Below are positions 8,325 through 15,899 of a DNA stretch of 48,181 bases, in pieces. Source of the stretch: Chloroflexota bacterium (GTDB lineage Bacteria; Chloroflexota; Anaerolineae; DTLA01). The notes beneath the pieces are model-generated. The model worked only from the letters and a program-made list of their open reading frames with translations, was not told where the DNA came from and made no database searches. Both the position numbers and the translations under genes were made by a program. The stretch lies in the NCBI GenBank assembly GCA_014874485.1, contig JADBJK010000015.1, positions 1-48,181 of the forward strand, read 5' to 3'. Within the stretch, counting starts at the first letter, position 1; each line of letters starts with the position of its first letter.

Positions 8325-9562
8325 GCGCCCCTCCTCCGCGGCGGCCAGCACCCTCGCACCGCCGCATCCAGGCACTCGCCCAGCGTCCCAAGCCGCACCT
8401 GCAAGCCCGAATGCGACGGCGCGTAGAAGGCGGCCTTCGCCGAGTTCGTCGCCATCGTCTTCACGCCCAGCGCCTCCACCGGAGCCACCACCAGGCAGGT
8501 GTCGCTGACCACGTGGCCGCCCGCGTGCTCAATCGTTTGCACCCAGCCTGCTGCCTCGGCCCGCCGCCGCGTCTCGCGGGATGTCGTGATCCACAGCAGG
8601 CTCCGCACCCGCTTGCCCGCCAGGAACCGCGCCGCATCCCGCAACTCCTCCAGCGACGCATGGGGGCAGCCGATGCTCACGAAGTCAATGCGCTCCAACG
8701 GGCTGCTCAGGCGCGCGTACCCCTCGTCCAGCGAGTCAATCGTCAGTTCCTGGGCGTCGGGCCGCACGATGTCATCCAATTCCGATTCGGGCGTCATCCC
8801 CTGCACGTGGAACAGCGCCACCGCACCCGCCGCGGCCATGGCCGCCGCCAGTGCCCGCAGGTGCAGGGCTGCGGTGATGCCCTCGGCAGTCCAGGCCGCG
8901 CCGTCCGCGACGAAGTACGGGATGCCCTTACCCACGCGCCGCCCCACCTCGTAGCCCAGGACGCCGAAATCCACCTCGGTTCGCACCGGGCAGGCCACGC
9001 GCACGATGTGGGTGGCGCGACGGTTCTCGGTCAGGTGCAGGCCATAGCGGGCCGTGCGTCCGCAGATGGCCGCTGCCAGCGCGCTCGGCCCTCCTTCGCG
9101 GTTCGTCCGCGCCCCCAGGATGGAATTGGCGAAGGCCACCGCCGACGACTCGCTCCAGGCCAGGTGCGACCCCAGGCCCGGCACCTTGCCGATGAGGTAC
9201 GGCGTGCAGGTGCAGGTCATCTCAATCCCCATCCGCGCGTAGGCGTCCAGCACCTCCATCTGGCGGCGTGCGAATTCCTCCGGCAGGCCCAGCGTCTGCC
9301 ACTGCTCCAAGTCCATACCCGCCGGGTTCAGCATGGTGGGCACGCGCACCCGCGCCCCCTCCCGCGCCCATTCCTGCAGGAACAGCAGGCCCGCCTCGCC
9401 TAGGTTCTTGTAACTCACGCCCGCCACCTGGACGCTCTCCACCGGCACCAAATCCGCCGCGCCGTAGATCTTGCCCAGCGCGGTAACGATCTCCATCGCC
9501 TTTTGCACGGCCGGGCCTTCCTTGCCCGCCAGCATGTGCTTCTCTTGCCGCGTGAGGTACAT
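8318..9562 (-). CDS. Aconitase-X large (catalytic) subunit, probable phosphomevalonate dehydratase
   Basis: DUF521-type Fe-S dehydratase subunit of 414 residues starting MYLTRQEKHMLAGKEG, the usual family opening. Cysteines likely to hold the cluster occur in MTCTCTPYLIGKVPG, in the VACPVRTEVDFG segment and in SIGCPHASLEEL. The central AFANSILGARTNREGGPSAL block is highly characteristic. An in-frame GTG at 9568 sits at better spacing from the AGGAG site, so the true start may be two codons earlier. It is first in an operon with the swivel subunit and isopentenyl phosphate kinase, which argues for phosphomevalonate dehydratase rather than hydroxyproline dehydratase. Confidence 0.87.
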   Translation of the reverse strand: MYLTRQEKHMLAGKEGPAVQKAMEIVTALGKIYGAADLVPVESVQVAGVSYKNLGEAGLLFLQEWAREGARVRVPTMLNPAGMDLEQWQTLGLPEEFARRQMEVLDAYARMGIEMTCTCTPYLIGKVPGLGSHLAWSESSAVAFANSILGARTNREGGPSALAAAICGRTARYGLHLTENRRATHIVRVACPVRTEVDFGVLGYEVGRRVGKGIPYFVADGAAWTAEGITAALHLRALAAAMAAAGAVALFHVQGMTPESELDDIVRPDAQELTIDSLDEGYARLSSPLERIDFVSIGCPHASLEELRDAARFLAGKRVRSLLWITTSRETRRRAEAAGWVQTIEHAGGHVVSDTCLVVAPVEALGVKTMATNSAKAAFYAPSHSGLQVRLGTLGECLDAAVRGCWPPRRRGAC

Positions 9563-9568
9563 GCCCAC

Positions 9569-9874
9569 AGTTACTCCTGTCCCGAATGGCGGCCCTGCGC
9601 CGCCGGGCCCCATAATATCACACCGCCCCAGTTTTGCAACCGGCGGGCGGGTTCCATGGACACCGATTCAGGGGTTCCGTCCGCGCGGGTTCGCGGTTCT
9701 CCCCCATTGTCATGCAGAGCGAAGCGAAGTATCTCGGTTTGCGAGATTCTTCGGCACTCCGCGCCCTCGCAATGACAACCCCTGCCTGTCATCACCTCGC
9801 AGGTGCGTCGCACGTGCATGACAGGCTCATGGGATTCTTCGGCGCTGCGTGCCCGCGCATGACGGTTGCCCGCT
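9569..9874. repeat. Intergenic region with TGTCAT-ended elements
   Basis: This divergent gap holds no gene I can support. It contains one complete element at 9708-9777 (TGTCATGCAGAG to CAATGACA). After it come a half copy of the P1 hairpin (AGGTGCGTCGCACGTG, near 9801) and a truncated element reaching the ATGACG near 9860. The trpD-like promoter follows directly. Confidence 0.7.
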
Positions 9875-9903
9875 TTGACGTCGCCCGCCCCCTGTGCTAC
9901 ACT
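9875..9903 (+). promoter_or_regulatory. Promoter of the trpD-like gene
   Basis: TTGACG (9875-9880), 17-base spacer, TACACT (9898-9903), 33 bases before the ATG. This is a near-consensus housekeeping promoter. A closely matching design (TTGACG, 17, TACAAT) occurs at 28843-28871. Confidence 0.75.
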
Positions 9904-9936
9904 CTACCCAGACCTGATGCACCCGCGAGGAAGACC

Positions 9937-10962
9937 ATGAACTTCAGCGAGATCATCGCGCGCCTTGTCCAGCGGCATGCCCTGGACGAACGAGAGGCTG
10001 AACAAGCCCTCACCATGGTGCTGGAAGGGGACACTACCCCCGCCCAAACGGCGGCGTTCCTCGTCGCCCTGCGGATGAAGGGCGAGACCATCGCCGAGAT
10101 GACCGGCTTCGCGCGGGCCATGCGCAGCAAGGTCATCCCGGTCCGTACGCGCCGCCGCGACCTGGTGGACATCAGCGGGACCGGCGGCGACTACGCCCGA
10201 ACGTTCAACATCTCCACCACCGCGGCGTTTGTGGCCGCGGGGGCCGGCGCCGCCGTCGCCAAGCATGTGGACCGTTCGGTGTCCAGCCGGTGCAGCAGCG
10301 CCGACCTGCTGGAGCGCCTCGGCATCTGCCTGGCCCTGGACCCCGAACAGATCGCCCGCTGCATTGACGAGGTGGGCATCGGGTTCCTGTACGCGCCGCG
10401 CCTGCACCCGTCGCTGAAGTACGTGGCCGAAGCCCGCCGCGACCTGGGCATCCAGACGGTCTTTGACATCCTGGCCCCGCTCACCAATCCCGCCGGAGCC
10501 GAGGCGCGCGTGCTGGGCGTCTATGCCGGCTCGCTCACCGAACTCCTGGCCGGCGTCCTGCGCGTGCTGGGCGCGGTCTCGGCCTATGTGGTCTATGGCG
10601 CGGATGGCATGGACGAGTTCTCCACGACCGGCGTCAACAAGGTCAGCCGCCTGGAAGGCGGGACCATCACCACGTATGCGCTGGACTCGCTGGAATTTGA
10701 CCTGCCGCGGGCGTCGCTGCACGAACTGTCGGGCGGCAGTGTGGACGAGAACGTGGCCATCACGCAGGCCATCCTGTCGGGCGAGCGCGGCGCGCGACGC
10801 GACATCGTCGTGCTGAACGCCGCCGTGGCGCTGGTGGCCGCCGGCGTCGCCATGGACCTGCGGGAGGGCATCCAGCAAGCCGAGGCCGCCATTGACTCCC
10901 GCGCCGCCTGGCGCAAACTGCAAGAACTCGGCGCGCTGACGCAGAAACTGAAGGAAGACTGA
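9937..10962 (+). CDS. Anthranilate phosphoribosyltransferase-family protein (TrpD-like)
   Basis: A 341-residue member of the TrpD / nucleoside phosphorylase class III fold, which transfers phosphoribosyl groups. It keeps GTGGD at 81-85, TFNIST, RSVSSRCSSADLLERLG and GADGMDEFSTTGVNKV. Several signature positions differ from canonical TrpD. KHGNR is KHVDR (109-113), the residue after GTGGD is Tyr rather than Gly, and the usual NLLGPL is DILAPL. It is solitary, with no other trp gene nearby. It may be a true TrpD of divergent type or a paralogue with another amine or base substrate. The ATG at 9937 gives the standard family N-terminus. The promoter is at 9875-9903. Confidence 0.8.
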   Translation: MNFSEIIARLVQRHALDEREAEQALTMVLEGDTTPAQTAAFLVALRMKGETIAEMTGFARAMRSKVIPVRTRRRDLVDISGTGGDYARTFNISTTAAFVAAGAGAAVAKHVDRSVSSRCSSADLLERLGICLALDPEQIARCIDEVGIGFLYAPRLHPSLKYVAEARRDLGIQTVFDILAPLTNPAGAEARVLGVYAGSLTELLAGVLRVLGAVSAYVVYGADGMDEFSTTGVNKVSRLEGGTITTYALDSLEFDLPRASLHELSGGSVDENVAITQAILSGERGARRDIVVLNAAVALVAAGVAMDLREGIQQAEAAIDSRAAWRKLQELGALTQKLKED

Positions 10963-11004
10963 CCCGTGCCTGCCGCCTACACCCCACTCGGAGGAGGAAA
11001 CCCC

Positions 11005-12138
11005 ATGCGATATCGTCCGTTCGGCAACACCGGAGCCACCGTGAGCGCCCTGGGATTCGGCGCTATGCGCCTGCCCATGACCCCCGACGGGGAGCACGTG
11101 GACGAGGACCGCGCCATTCCGGTCATCCAGCGCGCGCTGGAACTGGGCATCAACTACCTGGACACGGCCCCGTACTACTGCAAGGGCGAGAGCGAAATCG
11201 TGCTGGGCAAGGCCATCAAAGGCTGGCGCGACCGCGTGTACATCTCCACCAAGAACCCGCTGGACAACCCCGACCCGGGCGAGTTCCGCCGGTGGCTGGA
11301 GACGTCACTCCGCAAACTGGACGTGGAGTATATTGATTTCTACCACATGTGGGGCATGAACAAGGTCAAGTACGAGACGATGGTGGGCACGCCCGGCGGG
11401 CGGCTGGAGGAGGCCCGCAAGGCCAAAGAAGAGGGACTCATCCGCCACATCAGTTTCTCGTTCCACGACACGCCCGAAGTCCTGGAATGGTTCATTGACA
11501 CCGGTTACTTTGAGAGCATGACGGTGCAGTACAACCTGCTGGACCGGGCCAACGAGGCCGCCATCGCCCGCGCCGCAGCCCGTGGCATGGGCGTCGTCAT
11601 CATGGGGCCTGTGGGCGGCGGACGCCTGGCCGAGACCTCGCCCGAAATCCGCAAACTCCTGCCCGCGGGCGTGTCGGGAAGCCCCGAACTGGCCCTGCGG
11701 TTCGTCCTGTCGCATCCCGGCGTGCACGTGGCGCTGTCGGGCATGAGCACTGTGCAGATGGTGGAGGAGAACGCCGCCACCGCATCGCGGGAGGAGCCGC
11801 TGAGCGCCGACGAGCGGGCCGCCATCGCCCGCGCCATGGATCAGATGGCCGCGCTGGCCCAACTGTACTGCACCGGCTGCGGCTACTGCATGCCGTGCCC
11901 CAACGACGTGAACATCCCGGAGAACTTCAAGTACATGAACTACTACCGCGTGTACGGCCTGGCCGAGTACGCGCGGCAGGCTTATGCCCAATTGGGCCGC
12001 CCGGGGAGTTGGATCAAGGGCCTCAAAGCCGAGGCCTGCGTCCAGTGCGGCGAGTGCGAACCCAAGTGCCCGCAGCACATCCCCATCATGAAGCAACTGG
12101 AGGAAGTGGCCGAGGTCCTGGGCGGCAAGACTCGCTGA
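11005..12138 (+). CDS. Aldo/keto reductase with C-terminal 4Fe-4S ferredoxin domain
   Basis: A 377-residue NAD(P)H-type oxidoreductase with an electron-transfer tail. The AKR barrel (MRYRPFGNTGATVSALGFG) has the usual catalytic set: Asp and Tyr in LDTAPYY, Lys in YISTKNPLD and His in IDFYHMWGMNK. The last 100 residues hold cysteine clusters CTGCGYCMPCPNDVNIP and CVQCGECEPKCPQHIPI, which should bind 4Fe-4S clusters. This fusion is common in anaerobes, where the substrate is usually unknown. The ATG at 11005 follows a strong GGAGGAGG; an upstream in-frame ATG at 10966 has no such site. It starts 42 bases after the trpD-like gene and is probably co-transcribed with it. Confidence 0.92.
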   Translation: MRYRPFGNTGATVSALGFGAMRLPMTPDGEHVDEDRAIPVIQRALELGINYLDTAPYYCKGESEIVLGKAIKGWRDRVYISTKNPLDNPDPGEFRRWLETSLRKLDVEYIDFYHMWGMNKVKYETMVGTPGGRLEEARKAKEEGLIRHISFSFHDTPEVLEWFIDTGYFESMTVQYNLLDRANEAAIARAAARGMGVVIMGPVGGGRLAETSPEIRKLLPAGVSGSPELALRFVLSHPGVHVALSGMSTVQMVEENAATASREEPLSADERAAIARAMDQMAALAQLYCTGCGYCMPCPNDVNIPENFKYMNYYRVYGLAEYARQAYAQLGRPGSWIKGLKAEACVQCGECEPKCPQHIPIMKQLEEVAEVLGGKTR

Positions 12139-12291
12139 CGAACCGTGGAGTCCGTGTCCATAGCGCAAATTCAGCACCAGCATGGGGAGCCCGCCGAGGC
12201 TGTCCAGAGCCTTCCTCTGCGCTCTCGGCGTTCTCGGCGGTGAATTTCACGTTATCCGGGGGCTTTTCTTTCTCTGATCGGGAGACGACCC

Positions 12292-13065
12292 ATGAACCGA
12301 CGACATTTCATCCGCGCCACCCTGCTCGCAGGTGCGGCCTCGCTGCTGCGGGCCTGCCTCGGCGTCCGCGTGGAGATCACGCCGCCGGCGACCGTGACGC
12401 CGCCCGCGGGGACGCCTGCGCCCTCGCCAACGCCCGCGCCGACCACAGCGCCCACCACCGGCCCGAAACTCCTGGGCAACGAGAACCGGCCGGGGTTCTT
12501 CATCCGCTACTACCGCGCCTTCCCCGCCCCTGACCGCACCGCCTGGCGGCTGCGCGTGGAGGGGATGGTGGAGAATCCGGGGGAGTTTGACTACCAGACG
12601 GTGCTGGGCTGGCCGCGCGTGGCCCAGGTCTCGCGCATGAAGTGCGTGGAGTGCTGGTCGGCCAAGGCCAAGTGGGAGGGGTTCACCTACGACACGCTGG
12701 CTGCCATCGTGAAGCCGCTCCCCACGGCCACGCACGTGCGGTTTGACTGCGCCGACGAGTACTGGGAAGTGGTGTCCATAGAGGAGCTGCGCGCGCCGCG
12801 GGTGCTGTTCGTCCTCAAGATGAACGACGAACTGCTGCCGGATGAATACGGCGCGCCCCTGCGCATGATTCTGCCATCCAAGTACGGGTACAAGGGTGCG
12901 AAGGCGGTGCACACGCTGACGTTCCAGGACAAGGACGGGCCGGGCTACTGGTCATTTGTCGGGCCGTACACCATCAGCGGGGACATTGAGCCGGGCATGG
13001 ATCACCCGCTGGATTTGGGCGGCGGTGCGCGGCCCATCTCCGGCGGCGAGATCACGGAGTACTGA
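12292..13065 (+). CDS. Exported molybdopterin-dependent oxidoreductase (sulfite oxidase / MsrP type)
   Basis: A 257-residue protein with the sulfite-oxidase molybdopterin fold. The N-terminus NRRHFIRATLLAGAASLLRAC combines a twin-arginine motif with a possible lipobox cysteine (C22), then a Thr/Pro-rich linker to about residue 58. It may therefore be a Tat-exported lipoprotein. The Mo-coordinating cysteine is likely C118 in RMKCVECWSAKAKW, with an extra Cys at 121. YGAPLRMILPSKYGYKGAK near 180-200 is the conserved cofactor-binding block. No heme-subunit gene (MsrQ-like) is adjacent. Substrates could be sulfite, oxidised methionine or another oxide. Confidence 0.85.
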   Translation: MNRRHFIRATLLAGAASLLRACLGVRVEITPPATVTPPAGTPAPSPTPAPTTAPTTGPKLLGNENRPGFFIRYYRAFPAPDRTAWRLRVEGMVENPGEFDYQTVLGWPRVAQVSRMKCVECWSAKAKWEGFTYDTLAAIVKPLPTATHVRFDCADEYWEVVSIEELRAPRVLFVLKMNDELLPDEYGAPLRMILPSKYGYKGAKAVHTLTFQDKDGPGYWSFVGPYTISGDIEPGMDHPLDLGGGARPISGGEITEY

Positions 13066-13085
13066 CGGCCCAGTTGCTGTTACAT

Positions 13086-13227
13086 TGTCATCGCGAGCGA
13101 AGCGAAGCCATCCAGTCGACCCACGTGCGACGCACTTCCGAAGTGCGTCGCACGTGGTTGTCATTGCGAGCGGAGCGAAGCCTCTCGGCCGACGAGATTC
13201 TTCGGCGCTGCGCGCCTCAGAATGACA
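13086..13227. repeat. TGTCAT-ended elements flanking a P1 hairpin
   Basis: The sequence starts TGTCATCGCGAGCGAAGCGAAGC, carries the P1 hairpin at 13122-13156, and ends in a full element at 13159-13227 (TGTCATTGCGAG to GAATGACA). A short imperfect palindrome (GTAGGGCCGACTCG...CCGCCCCTA, about 13239-13264) follows before the dsrE2 stop. Confidence 0.75.
13122..13156. repeat. 35-bp hairpin repeat (family P1), copy 2
   Basis: Perfect inverted repeat with arms CACGTGCGACGCACTT and complement around CCG. Relative to the copy at 113-147 it differs at the same position in both arms (CC/GG to TT/AA), so pairing is preserved. Confidence 0.85.
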
Positions 13228-13298
13228 ATGTAAACTTGTAGGGCCGACTCGCCGAGCCGCCCCTATTTCGGGCTATCCAGAATCCCTGTGGCAGAGCG

Positions 13299-13718
13299 CT
13301 AGATGAACAGCGTAATCTTGGAGTCCTTCGCCTCCTGGACGTAGGCCCCGACCGCGCCGTACTCGTCAATCCAGTCCTCGCGCAGGTCCTCTTTGCCCAC
13401 GCCCATGATCTCCATGGTCATCTCGCAGGCGATGACCTTGCCGCCCAGGTCGCGGAACTCCCGCATGAGGGTCTCCAGTTTGGCCACGTTGGCCTTCTGC
13501 ATCCGCCGACGGATCATCCACTTGCCCAGGCCCAGCATGTGCATCTTGGACAGCGGGCCGCGCTCCAGGCCGTTCTTCTTCAGCCGCTGAAGCCCCCAGA
13601 AGGTAAAATACAGGGACGCTTCCATCCCCATGGCAAGCGCCCCTGTACCGATGATCAACGCGCTGTAAATCTTATCATAGTCGCCGCTGTGCACGACGAT
13701 AGTGGCCTTGTCCGCCAT
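13299..13718 (-). CDS. DsrE2-type sulfur-transfer protein
   Basis: DsrE/F family protein of 139 residues, thought to carry persulfide sulfur. It has the membrane-like segment ALIIGTGALAMGMEASLYFTFWGLQ and the conserved cysteine in VIACEMTMEIMGVG (about residue 98), both typical of the DsrE2 branch. It is last in a four-gene operon, 18 bases after tusA. TusA and DsrE2 genes are often adjacent, and TusA is thought to exchange persulfide with DsrE partners. Here the context is Fe-S assembly rather than dissimilatory sulfur oxidation. Confidence 0.88.
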   Translation of the reverse strand: MADKATIVVHSGDYDKIYSALIIGTGALAMGMEASLYFTFWGLQRLKKNGLERGPLSKMHMLGLGKWMIRRRMQKANVAKLETLMREFRDLGGKVIACEMTMEIMGVGKEDLREDWIDEYGAVGAYVQEAKDSKITLFI

Positions 13719-13736
13719 GGTCGGCCTCCTTTCGGC

Positions 13737-13961
13737 CTACTTGCGGATGCGGATACGCCACGTCCCGTCATCCGCGTCGGTGATGTCCAGCAGTTGCAGC
13801 CCCAGGTTCTTGACCGCCATGGGAATCTCCCGCTTGGACGCCTGGTGCGTGCCGACGACTTCCACCACGTCGCCCTCGGCGGCCTTGCGCAGGGCCTTGC
13901 GCGTCTCAATCAGCGGAATCGGGCAGGTCTCGCCCTTCACGTCCACAACAATGTGCGCCAT
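13737..13961 (-). CDS. tusA: TusA-family sulfur carrier
   Basis: A 74-residue cytoplasmic protein that holds sulfur as a cysteine persulfide. The hallmark is VKGETCPIPLIETRKAL, the Cys-Pro motif with the active Cys at about residue 13. The following VEVVGTHQASKREIPMAVKNLG completes the two-layer alpha/beta fold. The ATG at 13961 follows GGGAGGTGCCT. The upstream extension of the open frame overlaps the iscU-like gene and is not plausible. It lies 29 bases after the IscU fusion and 18 before dsrE2, in one operon. Confidence 0.93.
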   Translation of the reverse strand: MAHIVVDVKGETCPIPLIETRKALRKAAEGDVVEVVGTHQASKREIPMAVKNLGLQLLDITDADDGTWRIRIRK

Positions 13962-13990
13962 AGGCACCTCCCGCGCGGCGCAGGCCGCGC

Positions 13991-14638
13991 CTATTCTTCC
14001 TCGTCGTCGTTGAAGATCACGCGCACCTCGGCCACGTCCCACAGCGGCTCCAGGCGCTCGCGAATCTCCTGCTCAATGTTGTTGGCGAACTGGTGATCCC
14101 GCGACAGGTCCACCCACACGGTAATGACGCCGTTGTTCACGTCGGTCTTCTTGACGACGTGGGTCTTGACGATGTCCAGGCCCGTGAGCGGGTTCATCAC
14201 GTGGCGCAGGCGCTTCTCCACCACCTCCACGGTCGTCGGCTCGCGGTCTTCCACCAGGCCGTGCTTCTCCTCGTAGTTGCGGATGGCGGCGCGGAGCGTG
14301 TCCACCGCCAGCACCGAGCAGTGCACCTTGACCGCAGGTAGCCCGCCCAGTTCCTCGGCGGCGGCCTTCCAACTGATCTTGCGGGCCTCGTCCAGCGTCT
14401 TGCCCTTCGCCAGTTCGGTGATGATGGACCCCGTGGCGATGTTGGACGCGCAACCGTAGGACTCAAACTTGATGTCCTTGATGGTCTTGGTCTCCTCGTC
14501 CACCTTCAGGTACAGGGTTACCATATCCCCGCAGGCGGGGCTGCCCTCGGTGGCCTTGGCGTCGTAGTCCTCCAATCGGCCCACGTTGCGCGGGTTCTTG
14601 AAGTGCTCAATCACTTTTTCGCTGTACGGAATCGGCAT
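13991..14638 (-). CDS. IscU-type Fe-S scaffold fused to a DUF59 (MIP18-like) domain
   Basis: A 215-residue fusion. Residues 1-125 are an IscU scaffold with all cluster ligands: C36 and D38 in GSPACGDM, C63 in YGCASNIA, and H106/C107 in VKVHCSVLAVDTLRAAI. The chaperone-binding LPPVK of the E. coli protein reads LPAVK. Residues 136-210 match the DUF59 / Mrp N-terminal fold (RLRHVMNPLTGLDIVKTHVV), a domain used in Fe-S maturation factors, but the usual CP pair is RDHQFANN here. It follows the IscS-like gene after 88 bases containing a hairpin. The normal bacterial IscU is about 130 residues, so the fusion is notable. Confidence 0.88.
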   Translation of the reverse strand: MPIPYSEKVIEHFKNPRNVGRLEDYDAKATEGSPACGDMVTLYLKVDEETKTIKDIKFESYGCASNIATGSIITELAKGKTLDEARKISWKAAAEELGGLPAVKVHCSVLAVDTLRAAIRNYEEKHGLVEDREPTTVEVVEKRLRHVMNPLTGLDIVKTHVVKKTDVNNGVITVWVDLSRDHQFANNIEQEIRERLEPLWDVAEVRVIFNDDEEE

Positions 14639-14677
14639 AAGTTCTATCCCTCCAAAGTTTTCGCCATTGGCTATACG

Positions 14678-14707
14678 CCATTAGCCTTTGGCCCTTCGCT
14701 AATGGCC
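14678..14707. repeat. Intercistronic inverted repeat
   Basis: GCCATTAGC (14678-14686) and GCTAATGGC (14699-14707) form a 9-bp stem with a 12-base loop between the iscS-like and iscU-like genes. No T-run follows, so a terminator is unlikely. An mRNA-stability or processing hairpin is possible. Confidence 0.5.
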
Positions 14708-14726
14708 AGAGGCCAACGGCTATCGG

Positions 14727-15899
14727 CTACTTTTCATCCTTACCCAGCGGGCTGATGCGACGCAGGGTTTCAATGACTTCCGCTGTGGCTTCTATCACGC
14801 GGTCCACTTCCTCCACGGTGTTGTAACGGCTCAGCGAGTAACGGATGGAGCCGTGGGCCAGTTCGTGGGTCTTGCCCATGGCCATCAGCACGTAACTCGG
14901 CTCCAGCGAGCGGCTGAAGCAGGCCGAGCCCGTTACCACGGCGATGCCCATCATGTCCAGGTGGAGCAGCGTGGACTCACCCTCGGCGTAGTGGAACGAG
15001 ACGTTGACATTGCCCGGCAGGCGGCGGTAGCGCGGCCCGTTGAGTTCCGTCTTGGGGATGCGCGCCAGGAGGCCGTCAATCAGGCGGTCGCGCAGGCTGG
15101 AGATGTACTCCACCTGCGTGGCGCTGGTCATCTCCACGGCCTTGGCGAACCCCACGGCACCTGGCACGTTCTCCACGCCGCCCCGCATGTTGAACTCCAT
15201 GAACCCGCCGTGCATCCACTTGGCGATGGGCGTCCCCTCGCGCACGTACAGCGCGCCGATGCCCTTGGGCCCGTGAATCAGGTGCGCCGTGATGGTTACC
15301 AGGTCGGCGGGCGTCTCGGCCAGGTTCAGCGGGACCTTGGTGAACGTGTGCGACGCGTCGGTATGAAACGCCACGCCCCGCTCCTTGACAATCGCCGCGA
15401 TGGCGTCAATGTCCTGAATCGTGCCCACCTCTTCGTTGGCGTGCTGGATGGAGACGAGGAACGTGTCGTCGGTGATGCTCTCGCGCAACTGGTCCAGGTC
15501 CACGAACCCCTCGCCGTCCACGTCCAGGTAGGTAACCCGCACGCCTTCTTTCTCCAGAGCCTGGGCGGTGTCCAGCACCGACCGGGACTCAATCTTGGAG
15601 ATGATGAGGTGGTTCTTCTTGCCGCGGAAGGCGCGCGCCATGCCCTTGAGCGCCCAGTTGTTGGATTCGGTCTCGCCCGACGTGAAGATGACTTCTTCGG
15701 GTTTGGCCGCGCCCAGGGCCTGGGCGATGGTGACGCGGGCGGCATCCAGCGCCTCGCGGACCTCAATCCCGGGCGAGTGGCTGAACTGCGACGACGCCAC
15801 CGCGTACTTCTCGGTGAAGAAAGGGAGCATGGCTTCCACGACGGCCGGGTCCACCCGCGTCGTCGCTGCGTTATCCATGTAGATGATTTCGTTCTGCAT
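14727..15899 (-). CDS. IscS-like protein lacking the PLP lysine
   Basis: A 390-residue aminotransferase-fold protein aligning end to end with cysteine desulfurase IscS. The active cysteine is kept (C327 in TGSACFSRSLEPSYVL), as is the PLP-stacking region Asp (D181). But the Schiff-base lysine (K206 of E. coli, in SGHKIYGPKG) is Leu207 in TAHLIHGPKG. The PLP-contacting His104 is Ser105 (IESRSVLD), Gln183 is His184, and Asn155 is Glu156. Desulfurase activity is therefore unlikely. Archaeoglobus fulgidus IscS also lacks this lysine and is thought to donate a Cys ligand to an IscU-bound cluster. It is first in the operon; the promoter and operator lie at 16024-16084. Confidence 0.92.
   Translation of the reverse strand: MQNEIIYMDNAATTRVDPAVVEAMLPFFTEKYAVASSQFSHSPGIEVREALDAARVTIAQALGAAKPEEVIFTSGETESNNWALKGMARAFRGKKNHLIISKIESRSVLDTAQALEKEGVRVTYLDVDGEGFVDLDQLRESITDDTFLVSIQHANEEVGTIQDIDAIAAIVKERGVAFHTDASHTFTKVPLNLAETPADLVTITAHLIHGPKGIGALYVREGTPIAKWMHGGFMEFNMRGGVENVPGAVGFAKAVEMTSATQVEYISSLRDRLIDGLLARIPKTELNGPRYRRLPGNVNVSFHYAEGESTLLHLDMMGIAVVTGSACFSRSLEPSYVLMAMGKTHELAHGSIRYSLSRYNTVEEVDRVIEATAEVIETLRRISPLGKDEK

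Noticed and set aside
13299-13961. Dissimilatory sulfur oxidation (Dsr) locus
   Set aside because: Only TusA and DsrE2 are present; no dsrAB, dsrC, dsrFH or rhodanese, and the operon is led by Fe-S genes.
14678-14707. Rho-independent terminator between the iscS-like and iscU-like genes
   Set aside because: A hairpin is present but no T-run follows it on either strand, and the downstream genes lack an obvious promoter.
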